Shown here: positions 10,797-22,959 of the stretch, piece after piece | How positions within the stretch are numbered: position 1 is the stretch's first letter | Layout: each line of letters opens with the position of its first letter | Assembly (NCBI GenBank): GCA_017607445.1 | Contig: JAEVHH010000001.1 | Location: forward strand, 5,828,001 to 5,892,000 | DNA length: 64,000 nt | Reading direction: 5' to 3' | Source: Histoplasma ohiense | Taxonomy: Eukaryota > Ascomycota > Eurotiomycetes > Onygenales > Ajellomycetaceae | Notes under the pieces: model-generated | Told to the model about the DNA's origin: nothing | Database searches by the model: none | Seen by the model: the letters and a program-made list of their open reading frames with translations, nothing else | Program-made: the position numbers and the translations under genes

Positions 10797-13361
10797 ATCT
10801 AGTCTGGTGCGACGGAGAAATATATCTGGTGGTTGGAGGCGAGAATGGAGGAGGATGTGTGTATTGAGTCCGTCGTGTAGCCTCACTCGACCTCACACAA
10901 AACGATATATGATTCCACGATGATTACTTATCCAAGAAGGGAGCGACAGACTGGTGAATAATGACAAATAAATGAATGAATAATGACTTCTTATCCCCCT
11001 TCCTCGATTCCTCCTCGTATATTGGCCTTGGGTTTCCCACGGGCTTCAAATCGAGTAAATGAACGAAACGAATGTTGGTGCGGACTGTGATGCAGTTAGC
11101 CGCCAGCTCGTGTGAAGGGAAGGGGTGACGAAAAGAAGAGGTGTGTGGAAGGGGGTTCAAACCAGGTCACCAACAATCAGGCAGTCAGACACATCCAGGC
11201 TGACAGGCCAGATGCTTGTTGTTGCTGGGGGGGTGAGAGACGAGGGAGCGGGTTGGCGGGTTGGTTGGTGGTTGGTTGGTTGGCCGGTGGCTGGCCGGTG
11301 GTTGGTGGTTGGTGGGCGATGGTTGAGAGGTCGCTAAGTAGGTGGCGGGGGGGTTGGGAGGAGGACGAGCAGGACGAGCACTCGCAGCAAACGCCGTCCA
11401 GGAGACGCCTAGATAAGAGAGGGAGAGGGAGCGGGAGAGGGAGCGGGAGAGGGAGAAAGGATGTTGAGGATAGAAGAAAGGAAGAGGAGGAGCAGGAAGG
11501 ATGAGGCGGAAGGGAGAGGCGGCTCTTTGTCTGCACATCCCTCGTTTCTGCTCCTGGCCTCAACGTCCATCTCCTCCTCCTCCTCCGCCGCCGAGCGTTT
11601 CAACCCGCGACAGAACACAGGCGACGCTGTTTCAGCCAGCTGCCAATCACACTCCCCGCACCGTGATTGATTGTCTCAGAGATCGGGTCGGTGCTTGACT
11701 GCTTGTTTTGTTTTCCGTTCCACTCTGCCCATCTCATCCGGACATCCGCTCACAAAACTACCGTCTGTATCTACAGATATAAATATATCAACAATATCCA
11801 GGCGGGCCTCCGCCGCATATCACCCAAATTGGTTATCTTAGATAAAAGTAAGTAATGGCTTCTCTGCCATCTGGTCAACCCACGCCATGCACACACACAT
11901 TTTATACCCACTTGCTCTGTAACCGCCCTAGCCTGCTAGCACAAACGATGGTCGCAGGCCCGCGGCCAGTAAAAATCAAAATCCACTCCCTAGTCCACTT
12001 GCGAAATATTTTCCCAGCTCGGCCCTTCAGGCCCCTCAGGTCTAGCCACGCAGGGACTTCATGACTCCCGTGGAGAATATAACGTGTAGCTACTGTGTTT
12101 CATGTCATCCTCCTCGTTCGTGGGACAAGATGGAACTCACCCTGAAGAGACATCGTGTTCGCCAATATTACCCTTTCGTAACTAGGGAATCAAACAATAT
12201 CAAAATCAACTGAACGGGAAACGGGGGCGTTAGCAGACATGCGTTTTGGGGTGCTCTTGCTTCAATCCCACAACCAACAAACCGTTTACTTTGATTCTTC
12301 GTTTCTTCAGGGCTCATCGTTTCTGACACCTCTAGCAAAACACGGCACAAACCTAATGAAACGAACGTTGAACGAACTCAAAACAAAATATTATGAAACA
12401 AAGAACGAAATATCTTGCGAGTGTCTCACCAAAGGAAGGAAAGAAAGAAAGAAAGAAAAAATCCCCACCGAACATAAACTCAAATTCAGCGAAGAACATG
12501 TTTACATCTCAATGCCCGAATGCCTTCAAGGGAGCGAAATCCATGCTAAAGCGTCGAATAATTCTTCCAACCCAGGAGACATATTTATCATAAATATCTT
12601 CATCTATCTCCCTTCTACACGTAATCTGGTTTCAAACTCTTCAGCCAAACTGCACAGTCACGCTGATAACAAGGAACCTTCTTAGAAAACGGACGATCCC
12701 CTGTAAGGCAAAGCTCGAGACAAGCAATGATTTATATGACCTGGGCAGCATTCCTTGGAGATCACGCTAACAAGGAACCGTTGCGACTGTCAAAACCATC
12801 CATGGTCATCATTCGATATTTCAGGCCACTCAGATTGTCAAATGGCAGCTTCAATCTCTGTTTGAACACTCAGTGCGCTCAGATACTAACATATAAAACA
12901 CACACGCCAGCAAACGCAAGCAATTCATATGCTGCTATCCCCCAAGAAGATTATCAGGGTCTAGGGGCTTGGGCCGACCATTGTAAATCTTGGCTGTCAA
13001 ATTGGGTTGCTTTCTGCCCGCTGAGATCAGACCATCAGACGCCCGGAGATTTCCATGTTTTTCTTTCTAGCCTGTGCAAGGGGGGTTTTGTTCCCCGCCT
13101 CTGAATTCGAAATCGAACCCAAGGAGGCAAGACGGGTGGGACGCCAAAATTGATTGATACTTACTTATCCATGTCCTGTGCAATTGTGTTCTTGCTAGCA
13201 AATATCCCCGTCTACTTCTCCATACGAAGTTAGTGATTGATGCTATTGATTTCTGATACGTCCTAGCTAATAAAGATTAAATTTTGTTTGAGGGTGCTAA
13301 TCTGCAACTCTGCCAAGCCATTTCCACCCACACAGGAGCACACAAATGGGTTACAGGGTTC

Positions 13362-13363
<2 letters not shown>
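10797..13363. other. Long intergenic region, 5' side of the low-complexity gene
   Basis: About 2.6 kb with no gene I can support. From 11228 to 11320 the + strand is a GGTTGGTTGG/GGCTGGCCGG-type repeat. From 12430 to 12460 there is an AAAG/AAGG microsatellite. ORFs here are low complexity or frameless. Part is probably the promoter and 5' UTR of the gene starting at 10796. A splice-like context occurs near 11850, but no coding sequence follows from it. Confidence 0.5.
11418..11460 (+). repeat. G-rich tandem repeat (GGGAGAGGGAGC)n
   Basis: Short tandem array of a 12-bp GGGAGAGGGAGC-like unit on the + strand. It has many spaced GGG runs and could form a G-quadruplex; the other strand is a pyrimidine tract. 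It lies about 600 bp upstream of the minus-strand gene start. Confidence 0.7.
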
Positions 13364-13392
<29 letters not shown>

Positions 13393-13722
13393 GGGGGCAC
13401 AATTTTGAGCGCTAACATACTCATCGAGTTTACACCAGCGGAGGATATTATTCTTGTCACAGACTTCCCGGAATTACGAGTGCACTCTGTGTTGAAGATG
13501 ATGAGGATTCAAGATGGGTTAGAGTTGGATAGAATTGGGGTTAGTCACTGCCAAGCGGCACCCCTGTCAGCACTGCCTCACTAGGCTTGGCCCCTGGTCA
13601 CGGGGGCCTTCATGGGTAAGAAGTGGCCCAAAATGGGACCTTGCCAGCGGCAGGATTCGAACCTACAGCACATCTAACAGTGCTACCTTGGGTAACAGTC
13701 TTACCAACTGCGCCACGCGGGC
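13364..13722 (-). repeat. tRNA-derived SINE-like element with A tail
   Basis: On the minus strand a tRNA-like head begins at 13722 (GCCCGCG acceptor strand). It has an A box TGGCGCAGTTGG and a perfect B box GGTTCGAATCC near 13652-13664. The T arm pairs and the 3' acceptor CGCTGGC pairs with one mismatch. A 5-bp anticodon stem with loop CCCAAGG and a 15-nt variable arm resemble tRNA-Leu(CAA). However, U33 is replaced by C and the D stem does not close, so a working tRNA is unlikely. Downstream there are about 250 bp of unrelated sequence and then 29 A residues (T tract 13364-13392 on the + strand). This head, body and A-tail order is that of a SINE. I found no target duplication, and the body-tail link is inferred. 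Confidence 0.5.
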
Positions 13723-13779
13723 AAATCTATCAGAAGTCAGTCAGTAAACAAAAATGAAGAAGATGATGATAACTGCTGA

Positions 13780-14940
13780 ATATATTTATTCCACTCAGAG
13801 ATTAAAAAACAGATCTATCTCAGCTTGATCAGTGTCATTCAAGAAATTGTCACCAAGACAAACCTGTTTATTATTCTGGATTTTCTCAACTGATGAAGCA
13901 CAACATTTCAATGATGACTTGAGAGCTGCAATCAGTGATGTAATCATCAAAATCTCATCAATCATCATTTCAGCTGAAGTCTCAGAAGAACTGTCTCATT
14001 GAATCTTCTGAATCTTCACAGTAAAGAATCTAACCACCACAGTCACAGTGCTCTGCAAAATGTTAACATTCAAAGCATTCATATCAGTGACAATTAAATC
14101 CTCAGCAGCATTGATAACTGTCTGAGTCAATTCAATGACATCTGCTGACATCTAATAGAAAGTTAATATTATATACTGTAAAAACATCTGTTTTGAATAA
14201 TAACTTATCAGAATGCAGATGTGCTTTGTCACTGAGCAGTGCTTGCATTTTTTGTATTAACTCTCAGCAGACTTACAATGATGATGGGGGGACATTGTCA
14301 AATGTTGAATACAATGACAGCAATATGCTGCTGTATTTCTTTCTAACACTTCAACAGAATTATCTGCTTTCTCATCTTTGTCTATATTATCAGCTGACTC
14401 AAACAACATATCAAGATCTTGACCCAGTAAGAATGACATCAATGTAATAGCAGAATGCAAAAATGCACTTTCTGAAATGCTGCTATGATTGAATGCCACA
14501 CTCTGCTGTGACAATAGATTATCAGAGTTCATATAGAATTCTAGAATCTCATCTGCATTCTTGTAGATCTGCATGTCAAGTACAAACCTTGCAATGACAG
14601 TTTGATATATGACAAATCTCTCATCCAGAACTTTGTTGAAGAGCAGTATCTTATGAAATTCATCAATCAAAGATTGATCAGTTTCATAAAAGCACTCAGA
14701 CATCTATAACTCATTAGTACTCTTAACAACCTCAGTTTAAGAAAACTTACAGCAGCACAACTTCTATTTGATATATGGCAGATGTGACAGCATATTCATT
14801 CATTGTTCACAAAGCAAGGATATACTGAAGGGTTCTGCAATCTCTTCAGACAACCCAAGCAAATGCTCTCAATGACAGACAGCATATCATCCTTCATAGA
14901 CTTCAAATCAGCAATGGAAACAGCTGATTCTGACATTCTA
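13780..14940 (-). pseudogene. Degenerate spliced gene, family unknown
   Basis: A minus-strand coding-like stretch in three blocks. The first starts MSESAVSIADLKSMKDDM near 14937 and has two in-frame stops. A 47-bp GTAAGT..TATAG interval follows, and the second block is the 148-codon frame 14703-14257. A GTAAGT..TTAG interval separates it from the third block, MSADVIELTQTVINAAEDLI (about 14152 on), which has one TGA at about 14000. Splice sites and codon structure persist although CpG is nearly absent, as in the neighbouring retroelements. It is therefore probably a member of a repeated gene family that was silenced by mutation. No domain was recognised. The exon ends are estimates. Confidence 0.4.
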
Positions 14941-15600
14941 TCATAACTTTAATTAGTATCAAGACCTTATTCAAAGGAGGAGGAAAAGCAAAAGCAACAA
15001 GAAAGAAAGACAGATGTTGAAGATTGAAATCAATATTGCAATGATAGTCAAAGAAATTGCAACAACACAAAACTCAACCCAAAATGGAAAACACAACCAC
15101 ACAATCAAAACTTCGAATTTCACAATAAAAATTGCATAGAAAGATACAGTGTACTTTGTTTGATAAATTGATGTATTCTTTTTTAATAAAAAATTGTTAG
15201 TGGTGATGTTGATGATGATATTTGATGGAGTGCAATTTTTGGTGTAGAAGTCAAAGAAAAGAGGTCAGAAGTTGTGCCTAAATCATGATTGAACTGCAAT
15301 GACATCAGAGATGAAAAAACATTCTCTCAAAACAGCAACACTTCAGAATTAATCTCAACAATTAATTCAGTCTGATTCTGCAAACTCTATACAATATTAA
15401 CCACACAGCACATGTTATGAACTTCACACATTGCAGTAAGAAGCCCTGAGAACCAGGTCTTTGAAGAAGAGAGATAATTGTAATAGATGCAATGGAGATA
15501 TCTATATTAGGAAATAGCTATATGGTGATAGAAGAACACAGAACACATCAGAATTAATGAGGAGGGACATAGCACACAGCACTATAGACGGCTGTAGTGT
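14941..15600. other. AT-rich, CpG-poor spacer
   Basis: No open frame over 60 codons and no clear repeat structure. Composition (TCA/TGA-rich, very few CpG) matches the surrounding mutated repeats. From about 15560 CpG reappears (gacggctg, gatcgcc, gctcgctg), which may mark the edge of another, less mutated fragment. Confidence 0.5.
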
Positions 15601-17137
15601 GTGGTGATCGCCTATATAATGCTCGCTGATATCCATAGATATTAGAAGATCAGTGATTAGCTTTGAATAATAGAGATTGCTACCTTCTTAACATTCTACA
15701 TGCGTACTTCACACTACTCTCATAATTATATCTACAACCATCTCTTACATGCAATTTCTTGAAGTCTTTGAGTTCTAACTTTTCTAACACTTTTTTGATA
15801 TTCATTATGCTAGCAGTGAACACTTGGATGTTCTTCTTCTCATATACTTGATGAGTTAGTAGTTTGTACACTTCTGCTGATATCTGAGTGAGATCAGTGG
15901 TTCTATTGATGTTCTTCTTATAAACACAGTCATCTTCTGAGAAAATAAGACAGTGGTTGTGTATGTCCAACAAGGTTTCAAATTCTGTGAGTCATGATAG
16001 ATCAAGCATTAGATTGTACTCAAGATTTTGTATTTCATATGCATATACATTCTTTTTCTTGTGTTCTTCTACATTGACATTAAATCTTATCATGTTGTAG
16101 AAGGTGGATCCTCTGAGGCTGTCAAATTCACTGAGTTTATATAATTTGAAAAAGAAAATATGCTGGAGCTTATGCTTCTCAATCAGCTGGGTGTCTATAA
16201 AAGTGTAATGAAGAAAACCACTGTCTATCATTGCTTGTATATTGACTAGACTATTTACAATGACAGAGATCATAATTGTGTCTGTTTGTATTTTCTATTT
16301 GAATCTTCAGCTAGCTTTCTGCTTCTTGAGCTCTTGTCTATGTTTTAGAGCAAGAGCTTGTCTTTTCTCTGTTCTTGTCTATCTGTAAGTGACACAGTGT
16401 TTACACATGTGGGGGGTTTACTTGAAATGATTGCATTCAGACATTGATTTGTGAAGTACTCTGATTTGTTGCAGTGTATGCAGACTTCTCTGATGATTTG
16501 ATCAGTGATGTTCTTTTCTGAGATGTTGGGGACTCTTGGATGGCTTGTGTTTACATATGGAACTCAGTTCATTGATTCTGATTTGAAGATGAGGGATGCT
16601 GCAGAGTGGTTCAGAGCATACACATTTGTTCAGCAGAATTCTCTGCAATTTTGAAGTGTATGAAACTGAGACAGATTGTTGTTCAACAGATGAAGATCAG
16701 TGCAGAATTCACTGTATATTGAGAGCTTCAGATACTCTATACTTCAGTTATGCAATTGAAAGTTCAAGTTTTTGAACAATATATTGATTTTGATGATGTT
16801 ATTTCAGTCTTGCCCATCTGCTTCTAGAAGTTTGTGATTGAATTCAGAAAGATAAGTTATCAACATGACATTCATCTGACAAGTCTGATTTAGCCAGTTC
16901 AACATTTTGGCTTGAAGTGTAGAATTGAGAAAGAAAGAGTTGAGTTGTTGAAAGACTAACTCTGACATACACTGATGATTCTGACAATGACTCATTCAGA
17001 GTTGAAATTTTGCTAATGTGTCATCATTCAATCTGCTATGAATATACCACACTTGATTGGATAGTGAGTCTATTGCTTGTTCATTGATGTCCAATTTGAT
17101 GTTTGCTTTTGACTTCCATGCAAGGTAGAGTGCTAGG
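15600..17137 (-). mobile_element. Older gypsy-like element: distal gag, protease and following segment
   Basis: Minus-strand remains of an LTR retrotransposon. From 17137 down there is a gag-like frame (DLALYLAWKSKANIKLDIN at the insertion point, then SNQVWYIHSRLNDDTLAKF). It is followed by a retropepsin-like frame at 16273-15992 with the active-site triplet region AMIDSGFLHYTFID. A further frame runs 15973-15680 (MLDIHNHCLIFSEDDC). Frames are broken by TGA codons. No reverse transcriptase follows; the element seems truncated near 15.6 kb. Its gag is interrupted by the chromovirus at 17138-24530, and the other half continues from 24531. Retropepsin assignment rests on DSG and spacing only. 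Confidence 0.6.
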
Positions 17138-17404
17138 TGTGAGGTGTAGTGACAGTGTGAAGAGTAACAGTAGAAGATAGTTTATAGCATAACAGAGATA
17201 ATAGTAATATATTGTAGAGTGTAATATAGTAGTGTAATGTAGTGTAGCTAATCACTAAGAAAGAAAAGAAAGAGAAAGAAGATGTGCGAAATACATACAT
17301 TGATATATATATACATATAGAAATAGCGGTAGCAAGAGTATAATGGAAAGAGGTAAGAATAAGTGAAGATAATAAGAAAATAATAAACAAGTGAGTGCAT
17401 TACA
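17138..17404 (-). repeat. 3' LTR of the chromovirus
   Basis: Begins TGTGAGGTGTAG and ends GTGCATTACA on the + strand. It aligns without gaps to the 267-bp copy at 24264. The two differ at about 15 positions, all transitions. Confidence 0.92.
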
Positions 17405-17425
17405 ATTGCCCCTCTTTTTTATAAG
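17405..17425 (-). other. Polypurine tract of the chromovirus
   Basis: Directly inside the 3' LTR. In element orientation it reads AAAAAAGAGGGGCAAT just before the LTR TG. This is the position and composition expected for the plus-strand primer. Confidence 0.65.
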
Positions 17426-19179
17426 AGCTGCCCTCAGCGATTGTATAGATTGCTTACTGATAGATAATTGCATTCCCATATTGTAAGTTCCACTTGTTGA
17501 TAGCAGTGTATTGATTGCATCCTCTAGATAGCTTGTATATGTGTTGTTATTGATTTTCTAATGAGGTGGAATTGGTGGATTCTTTGGTTGTCAGAGGTTG
17601 TGTGTAGAGAAGCAAAAAGAATTTCTTTCTTCTTGAAGATTTCTCTTCTCTTTTAACTTGATCATCATCAAAGCTCCTTGCCCTTCTGCTGTGATTTCTC
17701 ATTCTCAAAAAAATTTTTTTTTTTTTTTTTAAATTTTTATATCATCATTCTTTCTCTTCTCTCTTTTTTATATTGAAATGAGCTTTCTTGATTATCTTAA
17801 TTTTAAGTAAGTTGTTTCTTGGGCACTTATCACATATTATTGTTGATGTTCCTTGTCAGTGGTGTTATTAGTGTGGTCATGTGTGCCACTAGCTTGTTTC
17901 CATATAGCATCATTTGCTGTTCACTTGTTATATTGCTCTAGCTCTAATCACATGACACACAACAGTTGAATTCTATGTGAACATTGTGTCTCTAGACTTG
18001 AGAATATTGATTTTTGATGTGTGTTGAAGTCAAATGCTCAGAAGCATTGTGAGACTTGTGTCTCTGCAGAAAAATTCTGCAAATTCATGAGTAATTCTCT
18101 TTAATTCTTATTTCCTTTTTCTTTTTCTTCAAATTTGCTTTTGAATAGTGATATACTGATAATGATGCTAGGTGTGTGATACGCCTCTTCTGAGGTGCAT
18201 CATATGTGGGTGAGTATTTATCTTCATGAAGGTGGCAGCTGAGAAGAATATGGCCAATCACAAAAGTCATCTTCATTATTTGATAAAACAATTGAACACA
18301 TCTTGCCTGGCAATGCTGTCTGCTTGAGACAGAGCAGAGATGAATGCTCTATGATTTCAGTGCTGAGCAGCAGCTGAGTCTGCAGAGATGCAGATTTTGA
18401 AGGCTATGATTGTATCTGATTCTTTCAGAGCAGAGATATTAGAGGAAGAGAAGAATATGAAGAAGAGGGTTTTGAGAATGATGAGCTCTGAGAGCTCTGT
18501 GATGAAGAAGTTGACTGAGAAGAGGTCAGCTGAGAAGGGGTTGAAGAAGTTGACTGAAGAGTCAACAGAGAAGATCATGAAGACAGTGGAATATGAGAGG
18601 TATGAGCCTCATGATGTGGAGATGTGAAAGGAGATCATGAGGGGAGAGGCCTTCTTTCAGCAGGTGTGTCGGTGAGTGAGGGGATTGATGAAGAAGAATA
18701 GAGAGGAGAAAGCAAATGTTCTGTGAAAGAGGCATTTGTCAGTGTCTTTGCATCTGAAATGAGGCCTGATGCTTCATGAGTACCAGAGGCAGTATAAGAA
18801 GAGGATGGCAGAGAGAGAATGAGAGGAATGATGAAGAGAGAAATGAAAGTGAGAGATGAAGAATGTTGAGATGAGAATGAATGAACTGAAGATCTTTAGA
18901 CTTTTCTTAGAATCTATTTTCTTTGTCTTTTCCTTGTCTGTATTTTTTATTTTTTGTATTTATTATACTCAAATTGAATTTTTTTCCTTTTTTCCTTTTC
19001 TCTGATAAAATTCTTTTAAAAAAAATACATTTGATTGGAGTTTGAGTGAGATTTGTACTTCTAGTGTTTTTCAATTTAGAATTTGCACTTCTGACATCTT
19101 TCAACTTGAAGTTCACACTTTTGATGTTTGAAAGTATGTTGATTTTGTATTTGTCATTCATTTTCTTGTTTGAGGAAGA

Positions 19180-22100
19180 TTTCAAATGCCTGAGTGTTCA
19201 ATATGTTTTCTTTCAATTTCTATATATCATCACTAGAATTTCAACCTGTCCATCTCACAAGATATTTTGAAGATTTGTTTTTTCATTATTGTTTTTCAAG
19301 AATTTCTTCAATTTGATATTCTTCTTCATCATCAACAAGTTTCAGTTCTGATTCTGATAGAGCTTCATTTCTGCAGTTGTATGGCTTCAATAAAGATATG
19401 TGAAATACAGAATGAATGTTTCTATATGAAGATAGCAGTTCTAATTTATACACTTGTTTTTCAATGATATTTAGAATCTTGAAGAGTTCAACATATTTAT
19501 GATTGAGTTTGCAAACTGAATGCAGCAATCAGAGATTTTTTGTATTGAGTATGATATAGTCATCTATTTTAAATTGTTGAGGTTTATGTTTTGCATTGTA
19601 ATAGATTTTCTGTGCTTGTCACATCTTTTGTAGATTCTCAATGAGTTTATGACATGTTTTCTTGATATGTTTCATGCAGCTAGCAGCATGTATGGTGACT
19701 GATTGTAGTGATTTGCTGATATTAATTTTCAAATCAGATCAATATCTCATTAAGACTTCTGCAGATGCCATTTCAGTAGAGACATGTTGAAAGATATTGT
19801 AAACAAACTGCATCAGCAGTAGTCAGCATGCTCAGTCATCTTGATAATAGTTGGTAAAGCATCAAAGATAATGTTCCAAGATTTGATTTTGTTGTTCTGT
19901 TTGATCATCTGTTTGAGAGTGAAAGGCTGTTGAAAGTTTCCAGCATGCATCTAGCATATAACAAAAGATGGATCAATAATGGCTTGTAAACAGCAAACTT
20001 CAATCAGATATATGATTTTTGAGTACTCTGTAAATTGTATAGAACTTGGTATAAACAATTTCTGCTAGTTCATCAGCAGTAATGTTTTTGATGTAAGGAA
20101 TATAGATTGTAAATTTGATATATATATTCACAATCACTAAAATTGCATCATAGATTTGATGGAGAAATGTAGAGGCTGGCAAGCCTGTAATAAAATCCAT
20201 AGTAATGAACTCAAAAGGATTTGATGATAAGAAGATTGTACCCAATTCTTCATATTGTCTGTGTCATTTTGATTTTACTCTTTGATAAGTATCATAAGTG
20301 AATATATAATCTTTGATATTTCTGACTAGCTCATGTCAATAGTATTTGTTCTGAATGCTGTCTATGAACTTTTTTATATCAAAATGACTCTTCTGCAGAT
20401 CATCATGATTTGCACTGATAATTTCATCAATGAGTGTCTTTTGTTGAGAGATATACATGTGACCATCAGCATGCAATATATCATTCTTGGAAATTGTTCA
20501 TAGTATATTTTCAGTGACAGTTATATTCTTCTCTTTTATCTTTTCTCTTTGCTCAGCAGCAAAAGAATCAATCTTCTGTGCTTTACTCAGAAATGAGATG
20601 AAGAATTTGAGCATTTCTGTATATGCTGAGTTCTCAAGAATAGTCTTATTGACTGCAATTCAGGGCATATATTGCTCAACACACATTGAAGAAGAAGAGT
20701 TTACATGAGAGATAGAAGATGTCAATGTATGAAGCACTTTTCACTCATTAAAAGAAGCATTTTGCTCATTAGAGATTCATGCACAGACTACATCAGAAGA
20801 AATATCATTTTGAAAAGAAGTATCAGTTTCTCAGTCTAGTCTAACTTCATGTTTCAGCTTCTGTTGCAGAGTAGATAATATAGTTTGATCATTATAGATC
20901 TCACTGTAGTCTGCACAACAACTGAGCTCATCAGCTGAATTCTTTGATTCAGAGTGATGCAGTAATATAAAATCATAAGCAGATAAAGCTTTCACTCATC
21001 TGATCTGACATCTGTTCAGTTTCTTAGTCATCATAAAGTACTGCAGATTGGTATGATCAGATCAGACTTGAATTGAATACTGACTTCTCTTCAGATAGTG
21101 TCTTCAATTCTTAAATGCTGCTACAATAGTCAAGAGTTCTTTATCATGAGTATCATAATGCATTTCCACATCAATCAACTTTCTTGATCAGAAGACAACT
21201 GAATGTTAGTACTCATCATTCTACAACTGTGACAGAATAGCAGTGACTGCAAAAGTAAATGCATCAGATTTGATCTGAATATACTGAACTGAGTCAAAAT
21301 GAGCTAATAGAGAAGCATATATAAAGCATGATTTGAGCTCATTGAAAGTGCTTTGAGCATCTTCTGTTCACATAAAAGTGGCTTTTCTTTCTCTCTTCTT
21401 GCTCTCTTTTGTAAGTTCAAATAATGGGGCTGCAATAGAGGAGAAAGACTTAATAAATTACTGATAGAAATTAGCAAAACTCAAGAAGAATTGAACCTCT
21501 TTAATTGATTTAGATGTAGATCATTCCACAATAGTGAAGACTCTGTCTGACTTCATCTCAACATCATTTGTATCTATGACAAACCTCAGAAATGAGACTT
21601 TGTCCACTTCAAATTTATATTTAGAGAGTTTTGCAAATAGATTTGCATGCTTGAGATGTTCTAGCATCTTAGTAACATACACTTTATATTTCTGCTTTGA
21701 ATTGAAGAATATGAGAATGTCGTCCAAATAGACAACACAACATATATTCAACAAATCAGACAAGGCATTGTTAATGTATGCTTGAAATGTCACTGAAGCA
21801 TTAGCTAGTCCAAATGATATAACTATATATTCAAAATATTCATATCTTATTCTAAAGGCTGTCTTTCAACAGTCTTTTGTCACTATAAGTATGCAGTGAT
21901 AAACATCTCAAAGGTTCAGCTTAGTGAACATCTTGACTTTAGAAAGTCTATCAAGTAATTCACTTATTAGAGATAGAGGATATCAGTTCTTGATGATGAT
22001 TCAATTTAATTCTCAATAGTCTACACAAAGACAGAGTCCATCATCTTTTTTGAGAATAAAGAGAATCAATGCATCAGCCAGACTACTGAATGATTGTATC

Positions 22101-22800
22101 CATTCTTTATCTAATGCATTTTTTAAATATTCTCTTAGAGTGGCTAACTCAGTTTCAGAGAGATTGTATATTGATATAAATGAAGATTGTGCATCAGACT
22201 CAAGATCTATACAGTGTTTCATCTCTTCTGATCTTTTTGTGCTTATAGCAGCTTCTTCTGAGAAGATATGTGTGTATGATATGATATAATTGAGTAGATC
22301 AATCAGCAAGTCTGAATACACAGTTGAGAATATATATGAAGCATGCTTTGAGTCTTTTGAATGTTCTGTAGATAATACTACAAGCATTTCTACTCTAGCT
22401 TCTGTGAGAACTTCAGCTAAGACATCTTATTCAGAAATAATTTGAGACTGTTGTTCATCTTCAGAGCTTCTAAAGAAGAATTGTCCATCTGATCAATCTA
22501 TAAGAGGATTTGTTTGTCTTAGTCAAGGAAATTCTAATACAAGATTATAGTTCTTCATCTTCATCATATGAAAGAAATGAGATGTCTGCTGTGTATTACT
22601 TTTGTGATCAGTGACAGTAGTTGCAATGTTATACTTTTCAAAGAAGTATATTATGCATCTATCAATTGACTTGATTATTTTGATTTTGCAGTGAGCAGCT
22701 TCTAGATTGTGATTCTTTGCTCAAAATTCATCAACACAGTTCACTTCTGACTCAGAGTCTACTAGTGCAAGCATTTTTTGCAGACTTTTAGATGTAGCAA
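19180..22800 (-). pseudogene. Chromovirus pol (protease, RT, RNase H, integrase, chromodomain), broken
   Basis: Read from high to low coordinate. The protease motif LVDSESEVN is near 22760, where families have LVDSGAEVN; Gly to Glu is a G-to-A change. The RT part lies at about 22390-21500 with LCVDY, FGLANASVTFQAY and CVVYLDDILIF near 21720. RNase H has SDAFTFAVTAILS near 21275. Integrase spans about 20440-19650 with EFITMDFITGLP near 20210 and TEQQNQILEHYL near 19890; its zinc-binding Cys pair has become TYDTY. A chromodomain lies near 19350-19190 (EYQIEEILEK, then KYLVRWTG). Stops fall at expected Arg or Trp codons, for example DY*ELN*, KN*YP, NL*DVYH and DC*KTAF, all TGA. Not functional. 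Confidence 0.85.
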
Positions 22801-22959
22801 GTTCCACTGTGACAGTGAAGTTTAAGATGTTTTTGTATCAACTTTCCACATTTATAACTGTCATTGTAAGCTGAATGATATATCTTAAGCATTTTTTGAG
22901 TTCTTCAAGTTCTTCATGTCTTTCACATTGAGTTTCAAGTCAGACTTGGTGTTTTTGAA

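Noticed and set aside
11112..11504. 130-codon + ORF rich in Gly/Trp/Arg/Glu
   Set aside because: Generated by GGTTGG and GGGAGA tandem repeats; no gene features.
13642..13722. Functional tRNA-Leu(CAA) gene on the minus strand
   Set aside because: The D stem cannot close, U33 is C and the acceptor stem has a mismatch, and an unrelated body with an A tail follows. Kept as a SINE-like head instead, although tRNAscan could change this.
15992..16273. Cellular aspartic protease
   Set aside because: Short, single DSG motif, preceded by a gag-like frame in a repeat block; a retroelement protease is the better reading.
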